From Acanthamoeba sp. SK_2022b (taxonomy: Eukaryota; Discosea; Longamoebia; Acanthamoebidae), in assembly GCA_027943245.1 (NCBI GenBank), contig JANDJZ010000173.1, positions 17,967 to 81,966 on the forward strand: a DNA stretch of 64,000 nucleotides, read 5' to 3'. Made by a program: the position numbers and the translations under genes. Below, piece after piece: positions 11,141 through 23,593 of this stretch (positions are counted from its first letter, which is position 1; each line of letters opens with the position of its first letter). The notes beneath the pieces are model-generated. The model did no database searches. It was not told the origin of the DNA and saw only the letters and a program-made list of their open reading frames with translations.

Positions 11141-13471
11141 TCACGCTATAATGTGGGTGGTGAGTATAAGGGCCAGCCTGATGAGGGCATGGGCGGCGGC
11201 GGCGAGCTCGGGGCGGGGCGGGTGGATGTCCTCGGCTCCCGCGAATCCAGACTCGAAGCCCAGCACCATCGTGTCGCGCAGCGCCCACTTGAGGACTGTG
11301 AAGTCGCCATCCAGGCTAGCAACGCCCGTCATGCCGCTGGAAAGGTTCTCATCTCCGGCCAGCGCCATCTTGAGCGCCCGGTCCTCCAGCGTCATCCATT
11401 CATTGTATTGGGCCTCGTCCCTGAGACAGGTTCGACAGGAGCGCGCACATAGAGGGCGACAGAGCGTGATGAGTGTTCATTGACGACGGCGGGATGATAC
11501 CGACGGACAAATGTGCTCGAACCGGTTGAACGTTCGGCGAGTGAAGGCCATGTCAAAGTCCATCGGGGCCAGGAAGTGGTGAGTCGACTCGCTCTGGGTC
11601 AGCGGAGATGACACAACAGAAACGTTGAGTCAGCCAAAGTCAAAAAGAAGACACACTGGAGCAAGCGCTGGGTGAAGCAGAAGGTATTCAACCTCGGGCA
11701 AGAGGACAAAGTTGTTGGGGTGGGCATTGCAGTGCGTGCCCAAGGGGTCTACATAGGTGCCCCAGCTGATGTCGTGGGTTCGCAGCAGCCGCTGAATTGT
11801 CCCAGCCTCTCGCCCGAACCTGCAACATCACAATAAGGGGTTGGTTGACCGCTGGAAGCTACGCGGAGAGGGTATTGCTGAGGCTGTTTGGAGGGAGCGC
11901 ACCGCCAGTAGAGATAGGCAAGCAACGAACCGACCGCGCAATCCTTCTTTTTGGCCAATTCACGCTCCAGCCGCACCGCCGATTCGTGCCACAGACCTCG
12001 GAACTCTTCCGGAACCGCCAGGCCCAGCTCGGTTAGCTGATCAGCCTGCCCCATGGGTGAGTGAGCTCTGGAACAGCCCTGGTTGGTCATGCAAAAAAAC
12101 AAGCGCTGCAGGCGTTTACCTCGATGCCGAGAGGTGCCCGTTCGTCGAGCACGTGATTGTAGAGGTCCACGTAGTTGCCTAGCTCGCCTTCTGTCATGGC
12201 GAGGAGCCACGTCTCCACTACAGACGTGACTGATCCCTCCGCTTGCTTCCTGTGCGTGCGTGCGCGCGTGGCGCGGGCGACGAACAGGTTGAGTGTTTCA
12301 TTTGCTGCTGACAATGTTCAAGAGACTTCTCCGGGGGAGTGGGGCTCGCCATCGCTGAGGGGCACCTTCGATCTTCGAAGAGGCCCAGCAGGGCGGGGAG
12401 GCCGAGTCGGTTTTGTAGCAAAAGGGGCAGAGCGGTCTCCAGACCCACGATCACGTGGTCACCTCAATTGGATGTCGTGAGTTCACACGGCAACATGACA
12501 ATAGAGTTGAGTGCTACAAGGTACCTAGTCGTCTCTCGCCCTTGGTCTCGTAGAGAGCGCAGCATCGCTTGACGCTCGGATAGGGGGCATGAGGGATATC
12601 ATATTCGAACCAACCTAGAAGGGGAGTCTCGGTCAGCCTGGGAGACACGGCTTGCATGGGCCTGGCAGCTACCCACCGAGAGGAGTGTTGGACACCGGTA
12701 GGTCATTCTGTCGGAGAATCCCATTGATGAGGTCGAACATGTAGAGCTCCCTGCTTGCCGTATGCGCAAAGGTGCATCCCTGGTTGAATGAGGTGACTAT
12801 ATAGTTAGGGCGTCCGTCACCACTAGGTCGGATGGGCATTGTGGCCGTGCCCGTATCTCGTAGCATTCGTCGGGTCTATCCTCTACTCTACGGATCGGAA
12901 ACCCAGCGTACAGGTCACCACAGCCTAACGCGATAGAGCGGTCAAAACGAGGTGAGAGGGAGGCTGTCAGCGGGGCAAGGCCTCACCTTTAAGGCGGTAC
13001 CACTTGCCATCGGCCTTGACGAGGGCCGAACGGCGGCCGCTCTGGACGCCGACAGCCGCCAACGGACCTCCTTCGCTCTTGAGGAGCGGCTGCCTAAATA
13101 ATTCAGGCAGAGGAGACGAAGAAGCTGCACAAGGGTTAGCGCGACACGTTTGGGCGGGAAGCGAAGGGGAGGGGACTACCTCCTGCGCTTGAAGGCACCA
13201 CGTCGACCGCAGGGATGGCAGGTAGGATGAGGTTGGCGTGGGAGGGGCCGAGGTAGGCGGCCGGCCGCAGTCTCTCAATCGAAATCTGCTTGAGGGCTTC
13301 GTCTTCCGGGTCGCCCTCCGCGAACGATTTGTTGGTATTGTAAGAAAACGAAGCTCCCCCGACCGCCGCGAAACTGACAGCCACCGAGCCAAAGTAGAGT
13401 TTCTCCTCAGCACTAAGCTGCGCCACGGCTTGGTTAAGCTTCGATCTTTGCGACGGCTGCGAATCTTCCAT
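11141..13471 (-). CDS. unrecognised phosphotransferase-like protein
   Basis: Multi-exon gene I cannot assign to a named family. The ATG at 13471 starts MEDSQPSQRSKLNQAVAQLS; later exons carry LVKADGKWYRLKG, which splices to CGDLYAGFPIRRVED, then GCTFAHTASRELYMFDLING, EGSVTSVVETWLLAMTEGEL, EEFRGLWHESAVRLERELAK, then GTHCNAHPNNFVLLPE and FLAPMDFDMAF, ending at 11141. The pair HxNxHxxN ... DFDxAF resembles the catalytic loop and metal-binding Asp of aminoglycoside/choline-kinase-fold phosphotransferases (HGDxHxxN ... DFD). VKADGKWYRLKG could supply the nucleotide-binding lysine. A GPI- or tail-anchor is not obvious, although the last 15 residues are hydrophobic (LIRLALILTTHIIA). Some junctions are uncertain, notably near 12840 and around 12480. 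Function unknown; a kinase-like fold is an inference from motifs only. Confidence 0.55.
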
Positions 13472-13629
13472 CTTTGCGTAGGGCAAACAAACTTGCGTTT
13501 TCGAACTCGAAAAGAAAAACTCGCAAGAGATTGGGTTGTGAATGTGAGGTGCAGGGCACCCACCATAAGTGTATTTATTTTGCACAAGCTCTCCAGTGGA
13601 CACGCCGCACTGTGTCTCCACGTCAAATT

Positions 13630-14882
<1,253 letters not shown>

Positions 14883-15101
14883 TCATTGGGGTAGAAGGGA
14901 AATTTCATGCAAGAGCAAGTCGACGGTGCGGGGAAAATTGGTTGGCTTTGGCGGAGAGCAGGAGCTGAGTCTCGCGGCGATCATGATGGGTTCGAATGCA
15001 GAGGTGCGCGATTGCTGGGACGAGCCGGGCTGGTTTCGACGATTCGGTCGTGATTTTGGGCGAGATTGCTCTCTTTTGATACACCGCCCTTCGCCGATAC
15101 G

Positions 15102-17016
15102 ATGGAGGGTCCGTTTATCTTTCACACACTCACAATCTCTGAAGATTATCTGAAATTCGTGGGATGCAAACGGCATCGACAGACCTATTACCTGGCACAC
15201 ATGAAATTTGATGAGAGAGCAGGCAAGCGATTTTCAAATCAAGCAAGAAAGACCGCTAAAGAGGTACGTTGTCCCATGCTTCAATTTTTGGCGGGGTAAT
15301 CCATTAATTGATTTTTTTTTAATCTATTAATCAGTAGTCACTGTGTTGCTGAACGGCAGACATCAGGAGAGTACCAGACGACGCTGCAGCAAGTGGTGCT
15401 AGCCGGCGATTTGGAAGCGGTGTACGTCCAAGTGCAGAAGGAGCTCTCGCTTCGACCCGGCGAACCGCTGGAGGAGAACAACAAGTCCATTTTGCACTAC
15501 GCTGTAATGACGCGCAACACAGACGTCGTGCAAATGCTCGTCCGCGAGTCCAGAGAAAAGGGCGTCGCCCTTGACGTCAACAAGAATGACATCATCACTG
15601 GTACATGGGTGACCCCCGTAGCGTGCTTGTCGCACTCTCACCTCTGTTAATTACTAATTTTGTCCGCTGAGGCATACAGGATTCACGCCGCTGCACTACA
15701 GCGTGTTCATCGAGAGACGACAGATGCTGACGATGCTGATTGCGGAATACAACGCCGACATAGACAAGACCGACGCATTCTCTGCTACTCCGCTAGGTCT
15801 CTTGTGCGCTCATGACGATCGCTTCAGCCCCTCCCCCGTTGCAAAGCCTGGGTGACGTGCAGATGCTAACTCTTTTTCCTCCCCCTATTGCTGGGATGTG
15901 GTGTGACCTGCAGACTATGCGCGGATGCTTGGGATGGTGCCACGCATGCCATCCCACCTCATCCCGCGTTCGATCACAGTCTACGACAAGGCCCAAGGGA
16001 GCGTAGGACAGTGGCCCATCGCGCAGGTGGAGGAACGGCTGAATATCACCTACTGTGCGCTCCCCGTGTGCGGGCACAAGTACATCGAGGAACTGATGTT
16101 CAGTGGTTTCGGGATTGGCGAGACCGACATCGAGTTCAGGTGCACTTTTGCCCCTGACCACTTGACGCCGGATGGCTTATCCCGCAAAGGGGCGTCTAAC
16201 CATCCAGCGTTGTGTACTCTAGGAAGAAGTACATGAAGGAGATTGAAGAAAGCACGGGCGATGAACACCTCATCCTGGCGGAAATCGACCCAAGCGTTGG
16301 GTACGGTGTCTTTGCCGGGAAGGACTACCAGCCCGGCAGCTACATCTGCCGCTACGGTGGCCGCTTGAGCGCTGAAGGTGCGCATGGATCCACGCGTCTC
16401 CTTTGACTCTCGCACTTGAACTCATCACTCGTTCTCTCTCGAACGACCTCGTGCAGGGAAGATCACGAACCGGGCGTATGCGGTGGTGTCGGGCGTGGAG
16501 GGAATGGTCTTGGACGGGACCCGCTACCGGAACCTCGGAGGTGTGTACTCGTCCTGCCTGCCACACACGACCTTGCCCTGTGCGCTCGCTGCTCACGCAA
16601 GCTCTGGGCGCGAACGACTCACAACAGGCATGATCAACCACTCCGCGCGGTATGCCAATGCTGAGTTGCAGTGCTTCTTCGATCGTGGTGCCGAGCAGGC
16701 CATCATCACAGCCACCCAGTTCATCCCCAAGGTAGCCCTGCTCAAACAAAACAAACATGCTTGGTAGCGTCTGCACTCACTCTCGCCGATACGTTCCACT
16801 CTACAGGGGAAGCAGATCCTCCTGGACTACTCGGAGAGCTATTGGCAGGCGGAGGATCACGACGCGCCGGTGGAGCCTCCCCAAGGCAAGAAACCGGTCT
16901 ACCTCATGGCCGGCGCCGGAGATGCCCAACTGCAGGTCGTGGAAATGGGAGGCGACGAGCCTGGGTCCTTCCCTGCCTTCCTCCCCGCCGCCATCGTCGC
17001 CCAGCTTCCTTTTTGA
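15102..17016 (+). CDS. ankyrin-repeat SET-domain methyltransferase
   Basis: Predicted protein-lysine methyltransferase. The ATG at 15102 is followed by a lysine/arginine-rich N-terminus (MKFDERAGKRFSNQARKTAK), then two to three ankyrin repeats: LAGDLEAVYVQVQKELSL, NNKSILHYAVMTRNTDVVQM and GFTPLHYSVFIERRQMLTML, and a possible DAFSATPLDYARMLG. After a linker with VEERLNITYCALPVCGHKYI comes a SET domain: VGYGVFAGKDYQPGSYICRY (SET-N), ITNRAYAVVSGVEGMVLDG, the pseudoknot motif MINHSARYANAELQCFF, and KGKQILLDYSESYWQ with the catalytic Tyr. It ends in a short acidic tail at the TGA, 17014-17016. No pre-SET cysteine cluster is seen, so it is closer to SET7/orphan SET proteins than to SUV39. The ankyrin part probably selects the target. 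Confidence 0.85.
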
Positions 17017-17151
17017 GGCACCCACGAGAGGTGGGAAGCCACCCAAGAGCAGTTTCTCACGTCGCGTGGTAGAGATGAGTGGGTTGGATACCTTCATCTT
17101 TATATACCGCCATCTGTGGCATTCGTAGTCTGTACATTGCACGACTTCCCT

Positions 17152-18007
17152 TCACTTGTGCTGAGCGTTTGAGGCTTCGTTGTGCAAGCGCCCTCCTTCG
17201 TTTTGCCCGAGAAGGCTATCGCCGTCGGTCTCCAGTTCCTCCTCAAACGGGGGAGGGTCAACGTCGCAGTCGCATATCTCGATTCCGTTCCCATCTGGAT
17301 CGAAGAAGAACAGCTGCCGCTGGCCTGTCTGGGGGACTACGTTCTCTGCAAACTTGATCCCGTACTCCTTCAGCAGTTCCATAGTCAACGCCAGATCCTC
17401 GGTCCTGAACGCCATGTGGTGGCCTACTGCAGGTACTCGCGGTGTGCGCCGACATAAGAACGGTGAAAGAAGAAGAGGAAAAGAGAGCGCTGAGGTGGTC
17501 GAGGGTACCGCGCTTGATGGAGGCCGGGTTCTTGGCCACCTCTTGCCAGTTGCCCATCTTCTTTATGGCTGCGCAGGGGCCTTCGGGAAGGTCCACGCTG
17601 GGGTCCTTCTCGATAATGTGGAGTGAGGTCGAAGGCGGCATGAAGAGCCACGCTCCGGCGAAAGGGAACGGCGGTCGCTTGATGCGCCGGAAGCCCATCA
17701 CCTTCGTGTAGAACTTGATCATTTCGTCCACGTTCTCGGTCTCCTTCGACAGGTGGTTGAACGAATGGATGGGCAGGCCAGTAGACCGCCTTAGTGGCCT
17801 GTTTGCCTCGCCCTTCTTCTCTGTGGCGCTCTTGGAGGTTTGGTGAGGCGCCCTTTCGACGTCGTCTAATACGCTCTTTCCCTCGTTGTACTCGACGGCT
17901 GCGCCATTGGCCTGCTTGAGTTGCTGGAGAGCTTTTTCGTTCTTGACCTCGTGGGCGAGGGGCGCTGAGACGGTGGCCATGAGGGTGGACACCAGTGTGG
18001 ACGCCAT
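17152..18007 (-). CDS. glyoxalase I/VOC-superfamily protein
   Basis: Member of the vicinal-oxygen-chelate superfamily, close to the plant glyoxalase-I-like group. Start ATG at 18007 (MASTLVSTLMATVSAPLAHE); the first ~75 residues are a polar extension. The core follows with FNHLSKETENVDEMIKFYTK, VMGFRRIKRPPFPFAGAWLF and SLHIIEKDPSVDLPEGPCA. After an intron near 17430-17500 the second half reads GHHMAFRTEDLALTMELLKE and RQLFFFDPDGNGIEICDCD. The two His and Glu positions expected for metal binding (H in FNHLS, E in HIIEK, H in GHHMA, E in GIEI) are all present. Likely role: metal-dependent isomerisation of a glutathione hemithioacetal or a related detoxification step. The stop is at 17152, 135 bp from the convergent ankyrin-SET gene. 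Confidence 0.85.
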
Positions 18008-18696
18008 GCGTGGGGTTGTCTCTTTCTTTCTCTCTCTCTCTCTCCTCTGGGTGGTGGGTTATGTGGTGTGTTCAGTCTGTAGTGCGCGTTCAGGTGAATG
18101 GAACCTGCCCACTGCCTTCTTGTGAGGTGTGAGCTCGCAGTTCTGCAGTGGTTGAGGCAGGTGAGGATAGGTAACAACAGAAACAAGGAGCAGGAACTCA
18201 CGAGCCACCGAGGGCAGACATGAAGTGAGATGTGGGGTCCACACCTGTTGTTCTTAGGACGACAAACAGTAAAGGCTCGCGGCGCCCACGGAAGGTGGAA
18301 CTAGAGAGATTGCCTAGTGACAGGTGCTACCGGCCACCCGCCTAAAACCGCAAGCACGCGCTGGGGTTCGCGACGACTTTCAGGTGGCGCTGGCGAGATG
18401 GAGCAAAGAACGAAGCAAGGGACGCGCTCAAGGTCACTGCAGCGTCCCTTGAGAGAAACGGTGTCCTCGAGTGAGGTGGTGTGACTCAAGCCTTGCGGTG
18501 GTGTTGGAGACGCGTCCTCCATGAGCAATTTCCTTTTCTTTTCAGTGTTGTGCTAGCTTCAAGATGCAGAAGCATAAATCAGCAACGGTATGTCGCCTCT
18601 GGCAATTGTATTGCGATCGTTTCTTCTTCCGTAGAACAAGTTGTTTATGGCCACTTTTTTTTGCCATTCTATATCATTTTCAATCAATTTGAATAA
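18008..18696. other. divergent intergenic region
   Basis: About 690 bp between the starts of the glyoxalase-like (minus) and AKR7-like (plus) genes. Contents seen: a pyrimidine tract (CT)n at about 18027-18047 just upstream of the glyoxalase start, and on the minus strand a good intron-like pair near 18200 (gtgagttcct) and 18140 (ccactgcag), which could be a 5'UTR intron of the glyoxalase gene. No conserved gene is visible. Confidence 0.45.
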
Positions 18697-20230
<1,534 letters not shown>

Positions 20231-20576
20231 CCTCTCGACCTCCTTCTTGGTCGTTCCCGAAAAAAGCAGGGAAGGAAAATAAAACCGTTATACCGGTACA
20301 ACCGCGGTTGAGGGGCAGCGCGAGGGAAGCGCCTTCTTGCCGCGGATTTAGCGGTTCCTGCCTTCTTGTTTTGACTCCAGCGGTTGTAGTTGGTCTGCTC
20401 GACGACCTTGCTATGTTAATTCGGTGACAAGGTGATTACAACTACTATCGACGTGCAGCCCATCGTTCACGCCTCCTACTGCTGCAGGCTCAATTCCAAT
20501 TTCCAATTGGATTTCACTTCGCCCCTGCCCAGCATCACCATTGGATTTGTAAATTTCAAATCCCCACAAGGCGAAG
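20231..20576. other. intergenic region
   Basis: About 345 bp between tandem plus-strand genes. It holds the 3' end of the AKR7-like gene and the promoter of the next one. An AATAAAA stretch at about 20277-20283 may be the polyadenylation signal of the AKR7-like gene. No gene recognised. Confidence 0.4.
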
Positions 20577-21902
20577 ATGGATACTGCTCTGAGAGATGAA
20601 GGTCAAGGACGAAAACCACAACGCCGACCAAAAGGTCCAGTAAATAAGATTCGATTAATTACGTTTTCCGACTACCACGATCCGTCCTACTCCTTCTACC
20701 ACTTCATCCTCTTCCTCTACGTCCTCACAGTTCTGCTGCTCTACACCACCTACGGGTGCAGCGAAAGCTTCCCCTATGGGCGCACCTTCGTCATCGTTTC
20801 CATCGCTATAACTGCCCTGCCAGTGCTTTTCGCCTTCACAAAGGTGGCCACGTCTCGCCGGGACCAACTCATGAAGTGCGGAGTGGCGATTCTCTTCCTC
20901 CTCTTGGCCACTGTCGGGTCGTACGGCATCTTCGTCTACTCGGACCACTGCGACGCCGAGCTCATCCGCTTCAACGCCACCGTGGCCGAGCTGAGCGACC
21001 CACGCGCCAAGACCAAGCACTACAATCTCTTCACCCTACGCGATGGCGACGTCGTCGTAGAGCACATGCTCGTCGGCGGAGTCGTCGTCAAGGGCCGGTA
21101 CGTGCCCCAATAAATTAATATTTTAATATCCGTCACTCTCTTAAGTAATGTTTGTGGTCGATTATTGACTTCCTTTGGTGCAGGGAAGTGGACTGTGTAG
21201 CAGCGCCGCTTGCCAGCTCCGCGGCGGTACGCTCCATTGCTCTGCTTTGCGCTGAGTCTTGCCGCATCCAAGAAACACACAGCGCTTCCGTTCGAGAGCA
21301 TGCGGTCTAATGTGATGTCTCACCACTGGCATCTGCAGACATTCAACCCACAAGCACCGGTCGATATCTGGGTTGCAGACTTTGCGCCCCGATTGGAGCT
21401 GGCGAACTGGACGTTCCCCATCCGCCACCTGATTCGAGCCGATGACAACCTCCAGCGTGCGACCACAAGTACACCTCGGCTCTCGTCTCCCCTCCCTCGC
21501 GGTATCGCTCTTCTGCCTGCTTACGCGATGTGCACGTCTCCTCAACAGCGATAATTGAGACAGAGGCCGCTAAGCACAACCTCACGTCGACCAAGGAGCC
21601 TCAGATCTTCCTGTGGGAAACATTTGATACGGTACGGATCGGTTCCTCGGCAGTGGCGGGCCCCTATTGGGGTGAGTTTTGTGATGAGATCAACGCTGGC
21701 TGACGATCAGGGTAACTTTTGGTCGAACTGTGCACAGACGCCCAAATTCGATCGGAAGAGCTTCGTCATTGCGGCGTCGGTTGTCTATGGCTTGCTGGGG
21801 CTCGCCACTCTCATCCCTCCTATCTACTTCTTCTTTCAGCACACCCGTACAGCCACGCTAGAGATCACCGAGGAGACGTACCTCCTATCGCATTACACGT
21901 GA
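20577..21902 (+). CDS. orphan multi-pass membrane protein
   Basis: Not recognised. The ATG at 20577 starts a basic N-terminus (GRKPQRRPKGPVNKIRLITF), followed by three hydrophobic helices: FYHFILFLYVLTVLLLYTTY, FVIVSIAITALPVLFAFTKV and CGVAILFLLLATVGSYGIFV. A polar region follows (CDAELIRFNATVAELSDPRA, with one N-glycosylation sequon). Later exons give MSHHWHLQTFNPQAPVDIWV, LANWTFPIRHLIRADDN and FWSNCAQTPKFDRKSF, then a final helix VIAASVVYGLLGLATLIPPI and a short tail ending at 21902. The arrangement suggests a lumenal or extracellular domain of about 150 residues between helix 3 and the last helix. The junction near 21110-21230 could not be made to read through cleanly, so the exon between the two halves is uncertain, and the halves might be separate. 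Confidence 0.5.
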
Positions 21903-22214
21903 TGCCACGCGTATTCACCCTCACCGCCCTTCCCCCAAATTGTATTTATTATTCTCTCACGCGATAAAGCGTCGCTGCACCCAGCAAAACATGGTTGCGC
22001 CTTTGTGTCCCATGTGCATCCCCTTAAGCCAACAATCAAGACACCACCTCTAGTGCGTGCAACAGTCACCATAGAAGTGAGGCACTACTCCAGATGGACA
22101 CTAAGCTGTAATGCTGCTCAGTCTCATTGGCAGGAAGCTCTCATGGCGGTGAGACCACTTGGCAAAAATTAACATGTTTTTCTGCCTTGCATTTCTTTTT
22201 AATTTTTGAAGAGA
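21903..22214. other. intergenic region
   Basis: About 310 bp between tandem plus-strand genes, more AT-rich than coding sequence. Nothing recognised beyond presumed 3'UTR and promoter. Confidence 0.4.
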
Positions 22215-23419
22215 ATGACACGCACCAGCACCCACCTCAAAGGGGCTGTGGTGGCCACACGGCTGAGTGAAGGCAGAGTGCACTTCCGGGCTAAGGTCAG
22301 GCATGCCCCTAAGCCAAAAACAAAAATGATCGAATTTCTTACCCTCACGCTAGGTGTGGGCAGTTCTACTTGGGTGGACAGGCTCGGTACATCCACACTT
22401 GGCCAAGTATGCGCAGCTCTACCAGGAGCGCGGTATCTCCACCATACAGTATTCGCCACCTCTCCTCAGGTACGGCTCAGCTCAGCACGTTTCGCTGCTC
22501 TACACAGACTGCGGCTCAGCTACTGGAGCAGCTCGCTGAGCAGAGCGCAGCTGAGGACACATGCAAGAGACCTACTCTGCCTTTTGCAAGACGAGATCAT
22601 GCTGAGTGGCAGCGAGCATCGGGTTCAGGTGGTCTTTCATGCCTTCTCCAACGGCGGCTTCCTTCCCTTTGTTCAGCTCATTCAGCTGCTAGAGACTGAG
22701 GAGGTATAAGCGCTCCCCTTGAAAAGCCGGTATTATTCTAAGCCTTTAGCCTTGAAACAGTTCAAGCAAGTCACGCCACTTGTCAAAGGAGTCATTGTGG
22801 ACAGTGCTCCAGCACACATCAACGTGCTTTCTGCAGCAAGAGCGTTCTCTTCTCCCTGGCTCAAGAGCAACGCATTTATACGGTACACTGCTTCTGCGTA
22901 TCACCTCATCTGCAAAATGGCTATATTGCAACGTGCGCTGCCCAGGTGGGTGATGCTCAGCCTGTTTGCGATGATCATCTCAATTGCCAAGCTGTTCCTG
23001 TTCCTCTTCACGGGTAAGTCTATGAACCATTACGCACAGTTTCATCTTCTCCAGGGTAGCCATGTACGTTCCATTGCTTGCGAATCACTGAAGTGGGATA
23101 AGTGACAGCATCACGCCATTTCAGGTACAGAAGGGCATACCGTCGGTTTACTTCTACAGCAAGGTATCTGATGGCCTCTCACATGCTCTAATAGCCATAC
23201 TGACGTGCGATATAGGATGATCGTATCACTGACTACAAGTATTTGGAGCGCCACGTCGCCTCCCTCAAGCAATCGGGAGCGGATGTGCGAGCGCACGTAT
23301 TCGGCCCCAAGTCTAGCCACGTCGCGCATCTACATTACCACCGCGACGCCTACCTCCAGCAGCTGGACAAGTTCCTGAAACGCGTGCTTCTGCTTGAGAC
23401 AACCGCATCCAAGACCTGA
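22215..23419 (+). CDS. TMEM53-like alpha/beta hydrolase-fold protein (DUF829)
   Basis: Member of the TMEM53/DUF829 family of alpha/beta-hydrolase-like proteins, which in animals sit at the nuclear envelope/ER. Exon 1 from the ATG at 22215 ends ...VHFRAK and splices at about 22298/22354 to VWAVLLGWTGSVHPHLAKYA, the family's opening strand. Next come YQERGISTIQYSPPLL, the nucleophile elbow VVFHAFSNGGFLPFVQLI, KGVIVDSAPAHINVLSAARA, hydrophobic segments PRWVMLSLFAMIISIAKLFL, and the last exon IPSVYFYSKDDRITDYKYLE ... SSHVAHLHYHRDAYLQQL, providing the Asp and His of a possible triad. The stop is at 23417-23419. Ser, Asp and His are all in place, so hydrolase activity is possible, but the substrate is unknown. 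Confidence 0.85.
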
Positions 23420-23593
23420 CGAGCGCCACGATGCGCCGTACCACACCTCTACTGCACAGCCACGGCCAGTCAGCCGTTGTGCTCGCCCCAATCGTGCACA
23501 GTTCGTGCAACAATTTTTGGCGGCAGGGACACCCGTTGCGTTTGTTTTCTCCAGCCCGCGTTGCGTTGAGCGCTGTGGGCCTTGTTGTGGAGC

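Noticed and set aside
12790..12850. A third GC-AG intron in the phosphotransferase-like gene (EIR to GCTFAHT)
   Set aside because: A GT-AG alternative (gtggtg...accag, about 46 bp) also keeps the frame, so the unusual donor is not required.
11141..12866. Treating the minus-strand frames below 12866 as a separate gene from those at 12967-13471
   Set aside because: A GT-AG intron joins DGKWYRLKG to CGDLYAGFPIRRVED in frame, so one gene is more likely.
14985..15000. GGGTTCGAATGC, like a tRNA T-arm
   Set aside because: No matching acceptor stem, D-arm or anticodon arm upstream; it lies in the GAPDH/ankyrin-SET upstream region.
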